In this document: positions 16,959 through 26,442 of the stretch, in pieces
Layout of the letters: each line of letters opens with the position of its first letter
How positions within the stretch are numbered: the stretch's first letter is position 1
Assembly: GCA_030068525.1 (NCBI GenBank)
Contig: JASJOS010000019.1
Span: 150,442 to 214,441 of the forward strand
Origin: Xanthocytophaga flava
Lineage (GTDB): Bacteria > Bacteroidota > Bacteroidia > Cytophagales > 172606-1
Length of the DNA stretch: 64,000 bases
Direction: 5' to 3'
Notes under the pieces: model-generated
Told to the model about the DNA's origin: nothing
The model's input: the letters and a program-made list of their open reading frames with translations, nothing else
Database searches by the model: none
Position numbers and translations under genes: made by a program

Positions 16959-18643
16959 GGATGATAAATGGTAATGGTACTCTTCCAACCTTCTGGGACT
17001 GCACAATTTTCCAAACTCCATAACGAACCATAATTTTCTGTCAGCCGGGCTTGTATGTATTTCAAACCTGTACCTGTCTTCCCTGTCGGAACAGGACGAT
17101 TTCTGGCAAAGACAGTCAGTTCGTATTTTTTTGTTTGTGGAGTAGATTTAAAATGTAACTGAAATCGAATAGAACCATCCTCTAATGGCAAGCTATGGGT
17201 AATACCATTTTCCAGAATCGTATGTAAAATTGCTGGTGGTATATACTCTTCCTGATCAATGTTTAATTCTTTCCATTGGTAGTTAATTTCCTTACGATAT
17301 TTCATCACTATCAGATGGCTTTGGCATAGTTCTATTTCTTGCCGGATAGGAATCAGGGAATGCTCAGCCACTACACTGAGCAATTCAAATTCTTTTGCCA
17401 GTGCTTCAATAAAAACCACACCCTCTTTAGGAGACTCTTCGACCCAATCGATAAGAGAGGTTAGTGTGTTCATCAGAAAGTGAGGTTGAATATGCTTTCT
17501 CAATAATTCATTTTTTAATCTCTCCGAAAGCAACAACGACGACTCATACGCTTTTTCCTGTTCACGGGTACGTACAGCCATCAGGTATAACATACACAAA
17601 ACAATCAATACAAAACTTACAAACAGACTGATATCATAATATACAAGAATATGTACCACAAGACTTGCCAATAAACCTACGAGTACAATCAAAGCTTCTT
17701 TGAAATGCTTTTGGAGTGAAACTACAGTTATGCCAACGGAAAAAATCCACATAGAGAAACTAAGTAACTGGGCTGTCAAATCATAATGACCATAGTAAAA
17801 TATGTAGATACCAAGCAGGCACGCTCCCATAACAGATAAAAAGACAGACTGTTTAGGTAATGTAAACTGTATGACAAAGTACCATGGTATCAGAAAAGCG
17901 ATAATAAGTGTCAGGATACCTATAACTTCCAGTCGTGTATAAAAATGTGTGTAAGGAATATCTATATAGAATTTCAGGTATTCCAGTATCAGCAAGGAAC
18001 AAAAAAGAAAGCAAACCACACTAAACATCAAGACCACATGTTTATTTCGGTTCTGGATATACAAAAACAGGTAATAAAATGATGTCATAAGAAATGCACC
18101 AGCCAGTGTACACATAAAGGAGGTCTGCAGTAAGGGAGACCGTATCAGAGAGGTATAGTCGGTAATCCGAGCACTAACTCGTCGGTAGTTATCACTTATG
18201 TATGCCTGCGACATACGCAAAGCTATTGTATGTGTACCAGTCAATAAAGCAGAATCAGGAAGCAGATAATAACTGTCAACAATTCCAGGTATTTCCTGAT
18301 TCAGACTATCCTGTACAATACCGTTCTTTCCGATCAGTTTTCCATCCCAATAACACTCAAATGCACCAAAGGAATGAATAGCAAGACCCAAATGACCTGT
18401 AGATGACTGAGGCAATGTAATAGTAAATCTTATCCAGAATACTTTTTTTTTTGTATCACCTCTTTGCAACATCCAGTTGCTATCATTATAGTTTGTAGCA
18501 GCCCATTGCTGATTATCACCTATCTGAAACCGGGGTTTGGAAATTAGTGGTTCAGTAGACAGATTGGCAACAGATTGAGACTGGCAGGAAGATAAAAAAG
18601 TAATACAGACAAAATACCAACTCAATATATACAGTTGCTTCAT
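16940..18643 (-). CDS. LytS/YehU-type sensor histidine kinase, lipoprotein-like
   Basis: The 567-residue membrane kinase begins with a lipoprotein-type signal (LYILSWYFVCITFLSSC, Cys20). A periplasmic beta-sandwich region (about 35-165) resembles a carbohydrate-binding-like jelly roll (AFECYWDGKLIGKNGIV). About seven transmembrane helices follow (about 175-365), a 7TMR-DISM-like layout. The cytoplasmic part has the His_kinase motif with phospho-acceptor His388 (IQPHFLMNTLTSL) and a HATPase region (ILHTILENGITHSL, GTGLKYIQARL). The probable partner is the LytTR regulator at 15153-15860. The 3' end overlaps the convergent gene 16011-16958 by 19 bases, so transcription of the two could interfere. 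The signal is unknown. Confidence 0.88.
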   Translation of the reverse strand: MKQLYILSWYFVCITFLSSCQSQSVANLSTEPLISKPRFQIGDNQQWAATNYNDSNWMLQRGDTKKKVFWIRFTITLPQSSTGHLGLAIHSFGAFECYWDGKLIGKNGIVQDSLNQEIPGIVDSYYLLPDSALLTGTHTIALRMSQAYISDNYRRVSARITDYTSLIRSPLLQTSFMCTLAGAFLMTSFYYLFLYIQNRNKHVVLMFSVVCFLFCSLLILEYLKFYIDIPYTHFYTRLEVIGILTLIIAFLIPWYFVIQFTLPKQSVFLSVMGACLLGIYIFYYGHYDLTAQLLSFSMWIFSVGITVVSLQKHFKEALIVLVGLLASLVVHILVYYDISLFVSFVLIVLCMLYLMAVRTREQEKAYESSLLLSERLKNELLRKHIQPHFLMNTLTSLIDWVEESPKEGVVFIEALAKEFELLSVVAEHSLIPIRQEIELCQSHLIVMKYRKEINYQWKELNIDQEEYIPPAILHTILENGITHSLPLEDGSIRFQLHFKSTPQTKKYELTVFARNRPVPTGKTGTGLKYIQARLTENYGSLWSLENCAVPEGWKSTITIYHPHRAIR

Positions 18644-18809
18644 ATGAGGTTTTAATTTCCTAAAGGTAAAACGAATATGTATATACTAGAAACTGAACTC
18701 AAGTCATTCACAAGAATATAGAGCAGTTTAGCTAGTTTTCCATAACAAAGCCTACCCTTGTTTATACTATTGCAAAAACTACTATCCACCCAGGCAATCT
18801 GTGTAAACG

Positions 18810-20189
18810 ATGAAATCTATCTTCATTTTCGTATTTGTACTTCTTACTACCTGTAGCTATGCACAGACAGATAAGATCAAACGTATTGACTCACTGTTAC
18901 AAGCTGCAAACCAACGCGGAATCTTTAATGGCAATGCACTAGTAGCTCAAAAAGGCAAGATTATCTATCTGTCTTCGTTTGGTTACGCCGATGCGACAAA
19001 AAGCAAAATGCTTACCCCTACAATGCGTTTTGATATAGGTTCCATCTCGAAAGAGTTTAATGGAGTAAGTATCATGATTTTAAAAGAAAGAGGAAAGCTG
19101 ACGCTGGAGGACAAAGTATCAAAATATGTTACCTTTCTTCCATCTTGGGCTGATAAGATTCAGATAAAACATTTGATTCAGTATACCAGTGGCTTACCTG
19201 CTTCCAATGCAAGTTCGGAAGAAGAGGTTCGCACCTTTCTGACTCAGCTACCTAAACTGGAATTTGAACCAGGCACTGCTTTTATTTATAGTTACCTCAA
19301 TGTGTATTTGCAACGCTGGATCATTGAAAAAATATCCAGACTTAACTATACGGAATTTGTAAAGAAATATATTTTCAAACCCTGTAAAATGTCCCAAACA
19401 GTTATTGACGCCTATACTATCGATGTAACTACAGCACGTCCGTTTGATAACAATTTTGTAGAGCCTGCCAACTTTACTCAAAGCCTTACCGGATGGCTTA
19501 GATTACCCATAGAAGATCTTTACAGATGGACAACTTGTCTACATTCCTATCAACTCATTTCTGAAACTTCATTTAAGGAACTGGCAGAAAGTTTTGGAGA
19601 TAATGAAACCAGCCTTGGAAGTACTGAATTTGAAAACCAACAACTTACCTGGCACCAGCATCATGGCTCCAATTTTAACTATGAGGCTTTGATGTCCTGC
19701 AATGTGAAAGAGGACATCACCATTATTCTCATGACCAACAATCAGAACTTTAAAGTGTATCCACTGAAAGATGCTATCCATGCCATTTTACATGACAAAC
19801 CGTATTCTCTACCCAAAAAATCAGTATACCTGGACCTACGGGAAAAGGTTCTGAAAGATTTTGAACAGGGGCTGGCTTTTTATCGTCATATTCGGGAAAC
19901 ACAACAAGACATCTATGACTTTTCATTTGAAATTGGCGATCTCATCAGCACGGGCAAATACCTGATGCGAAGACAAAAATTTGATGAAGCAATCCGTATT
20001 TTCCAATTAAGCCTGTTACTGAACGGCAAGTCTGAGGATACTTCCTATAACTATGAACTTACAGGTGAATGTTATATGCGAAAGGGACTCCCCCAAATGG
20101 CAATCCTTTTCTATACCAAAGCAGCTGAGACAAATCCTCAGAATAAAAATGCCCAGGGAATGCGAGATAAACTGTTAAGTCAGTTGTAA
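18810..20189 (+). CDS. Serine hydrolase (beta-lactamase family) with C-terminal TPR-like part
   Basis: The 459-residue exported protein has a signal peptide (MKSIFIFVFVLLTTCSYAQ) and a class-C beta-lactamase/DD-peptidase-like domain at about 25-330. Catalytic motifs are visible: SxxK as Ser78-Ile-Ser-Lys81 (GSISKEF), YxN as Tyr162-Leu-Asn164, and an HG-type third motif in QHHGSNFNYE. Residues about 370-455 look like one or two TPR repeats (FDEAIRIFQLSLLLNGK, GLPQMAILFYTKAAETNPQNKNA). Family members include D-aminopeptidases, esterases and penicillin-binding proteins; the substrate cannot be inferred and resistance to beta-lactams should not be assumed. A terminator follows 29 bases after the stop, separating it from the B12 locus. 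Confidence 0.88.
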   Translation: MKSIFIFVFVLLTTCSYAQTDKIKRIDSLLQAANQRGIFNGNALVAQKGKIIYLSSFGYADATKSKMLTPTMRFDIGSISKEFNGVSIMILKERGKLTLEDKVSKYVTFLPSWADKIQIKHLIQYTSGLPASNASSEEEVRTFLTQLPKLEFEPGTAFIYSYLNVYLQRWIIEKISRLNYTEFVKKYIFKPCKMSQTVIDAYTIDVTTARPFDNNFVEPANFTQSLTGWLRLPIEDLYRWTTCLHSYQLISETSFKELAESFGDNETSLGSTEFENQQLTWHQHHGSNFNYEALMSCNVKEDITIILMTNNQNFKVYPLKDAIHAILHDKPYSLPKKSVYLDLREKVLKDFEQGLAFYRHIRETQQDIYDFSFEIGDLISTGKYLMRRQKFDEAIRIFQLSLLLNGKSEDTSYNYELTGECYMRKGLPQMAILFYTKAAETNPQNKNAQGMRDKLLSQL

Positions 20190-20217
20190 AACTTATCTTA
20201 TATAGATCTCCACTACC

Positions 20218-20251
20218 AGCCTGATGTTCATACTTATAACATCGGGCTTTT
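20218..20251 (+). terminator. Terminator of the serine hydrolase gene
   Basis: AGCCTGATGTT pairs with AACATCGGGCT (one T:G wobble) around a 9-base loop and runs into TTTT. It lies 29 bases after the stop. Confidence 0.75.
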
Positions 20252-20282
20252 ATGTTTCTCTCCCAAATCCATAAAATTTTCT

Positions 20283-20290
20283 TAGCTTTG
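20283..20290 (+). promoter_or_regulatory. -7 promoter element for the B12 riboswitch transcript
   Basis: TAGCTTTG exactly matches the Bacteroidota -7 consensus TAnnTTTG and lies just ahead of the riboswitch. I see no good -33 TTTG at the expected spacing; the nearest is a TTTC 24 bases upstream. The second riboswitch has a similar TAGCTTTC at 23920-23927. Confidence 0.5.
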
Positions 20291-20296
20291 CCATTC

Positions 20297-20482
20297 CTGG
20301 AGGTAGTAAGCGATACAACTCGTAGTGTTTACTTTAAAAGGGAATCCGGTGTAAATCCGGAACAGTCTCCGCTGCTGTAACCCCGTCCTATCCAAGACTG
20401 ACAAGTTACTATTCCACTGTTCATTTTTTGTACTGAGCGGGAAGGAGTCAGATCTGGGGAAGTCAGAAGACCTGCCTGTTGG
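20297..20482 (+). ncRNA. Cobalamin (B12) riboswitch upstream of btuF
   Basis: The conserved cobalamin-riboswitch segments are present in order: AAAGGGAATCCGGTGTAAAT, TCCGGAACAGTCTCCGCTGC followed by TGTAACCCCG, and the B12 box AGTCAGAAGACCTGCCTG at 20461-20478. A variable stem lies between. The motif ends about 45 bases before the btuF start. Established behaviour is repression of the downstream gene when adenosyl- or methylcobalamin binds. No terminator follows the B12 box, so control is probably at translation initiation: the stretch CGCTTTCGGAAGAAAGGCG (about 20488-20516) could pair and hide the start region. Confidence 0.93.
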
Positions 20483-20524
20483 GGTTTCATACTTATCGCT
20501 TTCGGAAGAAAGGCGCATGTATTC

Positions 20525-21757
20525 ATGAAAACAAAAAAAAACCTAACCCGAAGCAGCCACAAAAGGATTTTGCCGCTGTCTTCACTGGTTCGCTGTTCAT
20601 CTTGGATAGTAGCTCTCTACTGTCTGACTGGAATACTGACCAGTTGCCGTTCCTCATCCCAATCGGATTCTGCAGAAGAAACCACTGCTATCCAGCAAAA
20701 CTATTTCCCAGAGAAAGTACAGATTGAGTATGCCAAAGGATTTACCATCCAATACTTCAATCATTATAAGATAGTGCATATCTTCAATCCTTTTGAAGCG
20801 AAAGGAGATACAGCACGTTACCTTTTACTACAACGTGGCACCCCACGTCCTGCAGGATATGATCAATATCAGAAAATTGAGATACCTGTCCGTAGTCTGG
20901 TTGGCATGTCGTCTATGCACGTAGGTCTGGTCAGCTTTCTTGATGCGCAGAATACATTAGTCGGACTGGGCAATCTGAAATATGTTTCCTCCCCAGAAGT
21001 ACTCAAACGAATTGCCAAAGGAGAAATCACAGAAGTTGGAAACGATCAAGCAATCAATGAAGAAAAGCTGATTGCGATGCATCCTGACCTGGTTATGACA
21101 GTAGGAAGCGCAACAGCCCGGATGGATCACTATAAAACCCTTACAGATGCAGGCCTTCCCGTGCTGATTAATTCTGAATGGGTAGAAACCACTCCACTAG
21201 CCCGTGCCGAATGGGTGAAGTTAATGGCAGCCTTACTCAACAAAGAAGCACTGGCAAATGAAAAGTTTGTAAAAATTGCGCAAGAGTATAAACGATTGTC
21301 GGACCTAACCCGCAATGTGAAACATAAGCCAAGTATCATTACTGGTATGACATACAAGGACACCTGGTTTCTTCCAGATGGAGATAGCTATATGGCTCAC
21401 TTTTTTGAAGATGCGGGCACAGATTATCATTGGCGAAATGAGAAAACTACAGGTAGCCTGCCCCTTAGTTTTGAAGCTGTGTATCCAATAGCACTGGAAG
21501 CCGAATATTGGCTCAATGTAGGATTCATTGATACCAAACAGGATATTCTGGCCAAAGACAAACGATATGGGGACTTTACCTCCTTCAAAACAGGTAAAGT
21601 ATATAATTATAACAAACGGACCAATGAACAGGGAGCTAATGACTACTGGGAGTCTGGCGCGGTAAGTCCTCACCTGATACTGGCAGATATGATTAAGATA
21701 CTTCATCCGGAATTACTGCCTGATCACGAACTGGTGTATTACAAACAGGTACAATGA
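20525..21757 (+). CDS. btuF: Cobalamin ABC transporter substrate-binding lipoprotein BtuF-like
   Basis: The 410-residue protein has a lipoprotein signal (hydrophobic WIVALYCLTGILTSC, lipidated Cys about residue 41) and a TroA/FecB-type periplasmic binding domain. Visible landmarks include VGLGNLKYVSSPEVLKRIAK, MHPDLVMTVGSA, VLINSEWVETTPLARAEWVK and a C-terminal segment (GDFTSFKTGKVYNYNKR). Fold and context (riboswitch upstream; btuC and btuD overlapping downstream) indicate capture of cobalamin in the periplasm for the BtuCD importer. Siderophore-binding relatives have the same fold, so the B12 assignment rests mainly on the two riboswitches. The end overlaps the btuC start by four bases (ATGA). 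Confidence 0.88.
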   Translation: MKTKKNLTRSSHKRILPLSSLVRCSSWIVALYCLTGILTSCRSSSQSDSAEETTAIQQNYFPEKVQIEYAKGFTIQYFNHYKIVHIFNPFEAKGDTARYLLLQRGTPRPAGYDQYQKIEIPVRSLVGMSSMHVGLVSFLDAQNTLVGLGNLKYVSSPEVLKRIAKGEITEVGNDQAINEEKLIAMHPDLVMTVGSATARMDHYKTLTDAGLPVLINSEWVETTPLARAEWVKLMAALLNKEALANEKFVKIAQEYKRLSDLTRNVKHKPSIITGMTYKDTWFLPDGDSYMAHFFEDAGTDYHWRNEKTTGSLPLSFEAVYPIALEAEYWLNVGFIDTKQDILAKDKRYGDFTSFKTGKVYNYNKRTNEQGANDYWESGAVSPHLILADMIKILHPELLPDHELVYYKQVQ

Positions 21758-22842
21758 TTCACCAAAATACTGAGGCTGGCCGTACTATTTCCAAATCCCA
21801 TTCCTCCTTCCGAAAGATCGTGGTGAGTTCATTAATTTTTCTCATCATTGCAGGCTTTCTGCTGGATATTATGCTGGGTTCTGTATCTATTCCTTTTCGG
21901 GAGGTAGTACGTATTCTATTTGAGCAGACATCCGAACAAACAGCCTGGCTTTATATTGTTCAGAAAATCCGTATTCCTAAAGCGATTACAGCTGTACTGG
22001 TTGGATGTGGCCTCTCTGTAAGTGGCCTGCAGATGCAGACATTGTTTCGCAATCCACTGGCAGGGCCTTCAGAACTGGGGATCACGGCAGGTGCAGCTCT
22101 GGGAGTAGCTGTTGTCATGCTTTCCAATGGACATATTACCAGTATGCCTGCCATCCGACAACTGGGCATTTCTGGTAGCTGGCTGATTGTAGTAGCAGCT
22201 TCAATGGGTTCGGCCTTGGTTTTATTTCTGGTAGTACTGATTGCAGGACGTATACGAGACAATGTAGTACTGTTGATCGTTGGTGTTATGATTGGAACTA
22301 TAACCTTATCTGTTATCAGTATATGGCAGTATTTTAGTCAGCCAGAACAGTTACAGGAATATATACTATGGACATTCGGCTCACTGGGAGGGGTAACAGA
22401 CTATCATCTATATGTATTGGCAGGTACAGTAATAATGGGACTAGTATTAGCATTTGCCTCATCCAAAGCATTGAATGTTTTGTTATTAGGTGAAAATTAT
22501 GCCCGAAGTATGGGCCTGACAGTGGGATGGGCACGAGCCATTATTCTGGCAAGCACCAGTCTGCTTACTGGTAGTATTACAGCCTTCTGTGGACCCATTG
22601 GCTTTATTGGTATCGCAGTACCACAGCTAACACGTTCGTTATTTAATACCTCAAATCATCGGGTATTGATTCCCTGCACTTGTCTCATTGGTACATTATT
22701 AATGCTGGCCTGTGATATTATTGCACATATGCCAGGCAGCCAGACAGTACTACCTATCAATATAGTGACATCACTGTTGGGTGCTCCTGTTGTGATATGG
22801 ATTATTGTGACCCGAAGTAATCTAAGAGCATCCTTTGTATGA
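21754..22842 (+). CDS. btuC: Cobalamin ABC transporter permease BtuC (FecCD family)
   Basis: The 362-residue inner-membrane permease has about nine or ten helices and the FecCD/BtuC motifs: RIPKAITAVLVGCGLSVSGL at about residues 73-92, QTLFRNPLAGPSELGITAGA at about 95-114, and the conserved cytoplasmic coupling region GPIGFIGIAVPQLTRSLF at about 286-303. It forms the membrane channel of the BtuCDF importer. It overlaps btuF at its start and btuD at its end by four bases each, so the three are translationally coupled under the first riboswitch. Confidence 0.9.
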   Translation: MIHQNTEAGRTISKSHSSFRKIVVSSLIFLIIAGFLLDIMLGSVSIPFREVVRILFEQTSEQTAWLYIVQKIRIPKAITAVLVGCGLSVSGLQMQTLFRNPLAGPSELGITAGAALGVAVVMLSNGHITSMPAIRQLGISGSWLIVVAASMGSALVLFLVVLIAGRIRDNVVLLIVGVMIGTITLSVISIWQYFSQPEQLQEYILWTFGSLGGVTDYHLYVLAGTVIMGLVLAFASSKALNVLLLGENYARSMGLTVGWARAIILASTSLLTGSITAFCGPIGFIGIAVPQLTRSLFNTSNHRVLIPCTCLIGTLLMLACDIIAHMPGSQTVLPINIVTSLLGAPVVIWIIVTRSNLRASFV

Positions 22843-23867
22843 CAGCAAGAAAATCTATACTCACTGCTGTTGATTTGTCAATTGGCTATCGTCTATCTAA
22901 AGGGCAAACATATAAAATAGCGGGTCATTTACAGCTAAACTTATGGCAGGGAGAGCTGGTATGCCTGCTAGGCCCAAATGGGGCAGGTAAGTCTACTCTG
23001 ATGCGTACACTTGCAGGTTTACATCCTGCGCTGGAAGGCTATATTAGTATTACCAATTTACCCTTGTCTGATTTAAAACCCCAGGATTTAGCTCGAAAAC
23101 TAAGTATGGTACTTACAGAACGGGTAGAAGCAGGAAATCTGACAGTCTATGAACTAGTAGCATTGGGACGTTACCCCTATACAAGCTGGCTGGGTACTCT
23201 TACAGCTAAGGATGTGACCAAAGTATATGAAGCAATGGATGTGATAGGTATAACAGCCTACCAGCATCGTTCTATCCAGTACCTGAGCGATGGGGAACGC
23301 CAAAAAGTGATGCTGGCCCGTGCCTTGGCACAGGATACAGACATGATTATGTTGGATGAGCCAACAGCCCATCTGGATCTACCCAGTCGTGTGGAAATGA
23401 TGCAATTGCTGCATCAACTGGCAAAGAAAACCCAGAAAGCTATTCTGCTCTCCACTCATGAGCTGGACTTAGCCTTACAAGCAGCAGACAAAGTATGGCT
23501 CTTACTCCCTGATGGCAACCTACAGGTAGGTACACCCGAAGATCTTGTACTCAAAGGAGCCTTTGAATCGGCCTTTGCCCGCAATGGACTTCACTTTGAT
23601 CAGGCAACAGGAGGTTTTGTTTTACATAGAGATAATCAGGGTCCTGTCATTGGACTTAGTGGTCATAAAGATTTGGTGTTTTGGACACGCCGTGCACTAC
23701 AACGGGAAGGTTTCCGTATCGAAACAGACCAGACAAATGCATACAGAATAGAGGCTTTGTTTACGAACAATCAACCTGACTGGACTCTTTATCAGAACGG
23801 AATTTCTGTACAATACAACTCTATGGCTGAACTACTAGCTGCACTTCAACTATGGAAAAACAACTAA
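22839..23867 (+). CDS. btuD: Cobalamin ABC transporter ATPase BtuD, with C-terminal extension
   Basis: The 342-residue ATPase energises the BtuC permease. Walker A is GPNGAGKST (residues 45-53), the signature is YLSDGERQKVMLARALAQ, and Walker B is MIMLDEPTAHLDL with the H loop in STHELDLAL. The nucleotide-binding domain ends near residue 250. A further 85 residues or so (ATGGFVLHRDNQGPVIGLSG onward, with FWTRRALQREGFRI and LYQNGISVQYNSMAELLAAL) form a small alpha/beta domain that E. coli BtuD (249 residues) lacks. Its function is unknown; it could be regulatory. The start overlaps btuC by ATGA. Confidence 0.9.
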   Translation: MTARKSILTAVDLSIGYRLSKGQTYKIAGHLQLNLWQGELVCLLGPNGAGKSTLMRTLAGLHPALEGYISITNLPLSDLKPQDLARKLSMVLTERVEAGNLTVYELVALGRYPYTSWLGTLTAKDVTKVYEAMDVIGITAYQHRSIQYLSDGERQKVMLARALAQDTDMIMLDEPTAHLDLPSRVEMMQLLHQLAKKTQKAILLSTHELDLALQAADKVWLLLPDGNLQVGTPEDLVLKGAFESAFARNGLHFDQATGGFVLHRDNQGPVIGLSGHKDLVFWTRRALQREGFRIETDQTNAYRIEALFTNNQPDWTLYQNGISVQYNSMAELLAALQLWKNN

Positions 23868-23930
23868 TTACAATTACCTGATACTAATTCAAATCAAAAA
23901 ATACCAGTACAAGCTAGTTTAGCTTTCACA

Positions 23931-24110
23931 TACAGGTGTTTACCTCTTCGATCTGATCAGGTAGACTTAAAAGGGAATCCGGTATAAATCCGGAGCAGTC
24001 CCCGCTGCTGTAATCCTGTTTACAAAGCTTTTGATATATCATGTCACTGTCTGTTATCAGATGGGAAGACAATCAAAAGTCAGGAGAGCCAGAAGACCTG
24101 CCTGGATGAT
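23931..24110 (+). ncRNA. Cobalamin (B12) riboswitch upstream of btuB
   Basis: A second copy of the motif: AAAGGGAATCCGGTATAAAT, CCGGAGCAGTCCCCGCTGCT, and the B12 box GCCAGAAGACCTGCCTG ending near 24104. A TAGCTTTC element at 23920-23927 resembles a -7 promoter box, so btuB probably has its own transcript. After the box, GAGCTTTCGGGAGAAA resembles the segment after the first riboswitch, suggesting the same translational mode of control. The btuB start lies about 130 bases downstream. Confidence 0.93.
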
Positions 24111-24241
24111 TTATACCCGCTGAGCTTTCGGGAGAAAAGTACAGTGCATAGTACTCATCATCAATCTATTATTAAGATTGAAGTGATATGCCTGTCCTTG
24201 CGTTCAGCTCATTGTTTTTATTCATTTAATTAAATTACACT

Positions 24242-26434
24242 GTGAACTCAAGGCTATCTTTTATTTTATTCATATTCCCTGTTATTCTGTTTCTTGTCAC
24301 TGTTCAATCAGGTATTGCTCAACAACAGGCAGCTGATTCTATACGGTCTTATCAATTAAAAGAAACAGTAGTTACGGCAACTCGTTCTTCTATAGAAAAA
24401 GAACGGATCCCTCAGCAAATCGATATTATCTCCCAAAAGGATATTAAACAAACATCCTTTATAGACGCTATAGATCTGGTAAAGAAGAACTCTTCAGTCA
24501 GTGTATTACAGTATCCTGGTTTGCTGGGAGGTGTAAGTATACGGGGATTTCGGCCTCAGTTTAGTGGCATCAATCAACGTACACTTTTGCTGGTAGATGG
24601 TCGCCCTGCAGGTACCGTAAACCTGGCAACTATTGATCCGGGTAGTATTGAACGTATTGAAGTACTTAAAGGACCAGCCTCTGCACTCTATGGAGCTCAG
24701 GCAATGGGTGGTGTGGTGAATGTCATTACCCGAAAATCAACAGATAAAATTCACTCTTCTCTTTTGGCAGAATATGGTTCCTATAGTTCCTTACGTATTG
24801 GTGGTCAAACGGGAGGCAATCTGACAGAGAAGCTGGACTTTGATTTGTCTTTTCAATCCTTTAGTCGCAATGATGACTATAAAACCGGAAAAGACAACTG
24901 GTTGCGCAATGCACTTCGTGGAGGTACGGCCATCAAATATTATATAAAACAACCTGCTACTGAAATCAATGACAGCCGTGGCGATGGAATCCGCAGAGAT
25001 TATACACAACTGAGTTATTATTCGGGTTCGCTACGGGCAGGTTATCAGCTTACCTCCAGCTGGCGTCTGGATGTTCGGGGAGAACGTTTTCTGGCACGTG
25101 GTATAGAATCCCCCAGTGACATTGAATATGGAAATACCCAGCCTAGTACCAAAGACATTGGTCGGGCAAATGGCGAAGTAAGTCTGGCTGGCACAATGGG
25201 CATTCACCAGCTTAGCCTAAAGGGATATACTGCTCAGGAAACATCTGATAATTATACACTCGAAAATAATGGTGTAAAAATACCACCTTATCGTTCTTAC
25301 CAAAGTCAATCTTCCTGGAAGGGAATACAGGTAAAAGATGTACTGAAAATAGGTATTCATCAACTTACTCTGGGTATAGACTATACCAGTGTATCTATTC
25401 AAACACATTCCTATTCCAATGATACGACAGAAACAAGACCTTATAGTCCTAACTATGCATTACGTTCCACAGCCATTTATGCACAGGGTCAGTTTTTCTT
25501 CCTGAATAACCGCCTGACAGTAACACCAGGCCTTCGGTTTGACAGAATTACATTTGATGTAAAAGCAACTCCACTTCTTACTACTTATACGCCAGGCAAA
25601 GAAACCAATCCTTTTCTCAGTCCAAGTTTGGGTGCACAATACCAGATTATCGAACCGTTGAAAGTACATGCCACTATTGGTCGTGCGTTTGTAACTCCAG
25701 ACGCCTATCAGGTAGCTGGATTTTCTCAATTGGGCAGCAACAAATCTATTGCCATTACTGAAGGCAACACAGATCTGACTAATGAAAACAGCATTACCTG
25801 GGATGCAGGAATCCGGTTCATCAAACCTGCTATTGGATTTACGGCAGATATCACCTATTTCTCTACAGTAGTGCAAGATCGTATTACAAGTCGTACTATC
25901 CGTTATACAACCCCTGAATTTACTGCCAATGGAGATACAGTCAAATCCCGAACAACCTATGTAAACGCGAATAAAGGTGAAATACGTGGTCTGGAAGCAG
26001 AAGTAGCGTATGACTTTGGGGCATTGAAAGAATATGCCTACTCATTACGTGTATTTGCAAATACTACTTCTATCTCCTATGCAAAAGAAATCACCATAGC
26101 CACAGATGGTACTACAACTCGCAAAGACATTTACAATGTGGCATCGCTTACTATGAATTATGGTATTGAATACAATAACTTGAAAGGTGCTTCCTTACGG
26201 ATCAACGGACGGTATGTCGGTCATCGAAAGGATACAGACTATAATGATTTATTATATCCGGAAATTCAGTATCCGGTCTTTATGGTGATTGATATGGCAG
26301 CCTCTTATACCTATGCCCATCAGCACACAGTAAGTCTGCTGGTAAATAATCTCACAGACGAAAACTATTATGAAAAACGAGGCTACAATATGCCAGGCAG
26401 AAATTTCACATTGCGTTACAGTTTTACCTTCTAA
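24242..26434 (+). CDS. btuB: TonB-dependent cobalamin receptor BtuB
   Basis: The 730-residue outer-membrane receptor imports cobalamin using TonB energy. It has a signal peptide (SFILFIFPVILFLVTVQSG), a TonB-box-like segment (LKETVVTATR), a plug domain at about 50-165 (VSIRGFRPQFSGINQRTLLL, GSIERIEVLKGPASALYGAQ, MGGVVNVITRK) and a beta barrel ending in the typical aromatic C-terminus (NFTLRYSFTF). There is no N-terminal CarboxypepD_reg domain, unlike SusC-type receptors. The start codon is GTG at 24242; no in-frame ATG precedes the signal peptide. The immediate upstream riboswitch supports B12 as the ligand over siderophores or cobinamide. Confidence 0.92.
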   Translation: MNSRLSFILFIFPVILFLVTVQSGIAQQQAADSIRSYQLKETVVTATRSSIEKERIPQQIDIISQKDIKQTSFIDAIDLVKKNSSVSVLQYPGLLGGVSIRGFRPQFSGINQRTLLLVDGRPAGTVNLATIDPGSIERIEVLKGPASALYGAQAMGGVVNVITRKSTDKIHSSLLAEYGSYSSLRIGGQTGGNLTEKLDFDLSFQSFSRNDDYKTGKDNWLRNALRGGTAIKYYIKQPATEINDSRGDGIRRDYTQLSYYSGSLRAGYQLTSSWRLDVRGERFLARGIESPSDIEYGNTQPSTKDIGRANGEVSLAGTMGIHQLSLKGYTAQETSDNYTLENNGVKIPPYRSYQSQSSWKGIQVKDVLKIGIHQLTLGIDYTSVSIQTHSYSNDTTETRPYSPNYALRSTAIYAQGQFFFLNNRLTVTPGLRFDRITFDVKATPLLTTYTPGKETNPFLSPSLGAQYQIIEPLKVHATIGRAFVTPDAYQVAGFSQLGSNKSIAITEGNTDLTNENSITWDAGIRFIKPAIGFTADITYFSTVVQDRITSRTIRYTTPEFTANGDTVKSRTTYVNANKGEIRGLEAEVAYDFGALKEYAYSLRVFANTTSISYAKEITIATDGTTTRKDIYNVASLTMNYGIEYNNLKGASLRINGRYVGHRKDTDYNDLLYPEIQYPVFMVIDMAASYTYAHQHTVSLLVNNLTDENYYEKRGYNMPGRNFTLRYSFTF

Positions 26435-26442
26435 TATAGAAT

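Noticed and set aside
18661..18668. TACCTTTA on the minus strand as a promoter of the LytS-like kinase
   Set aside because: The -7 box has one mismatch and no TTTG lies at the required distance, so support is too weak to list.
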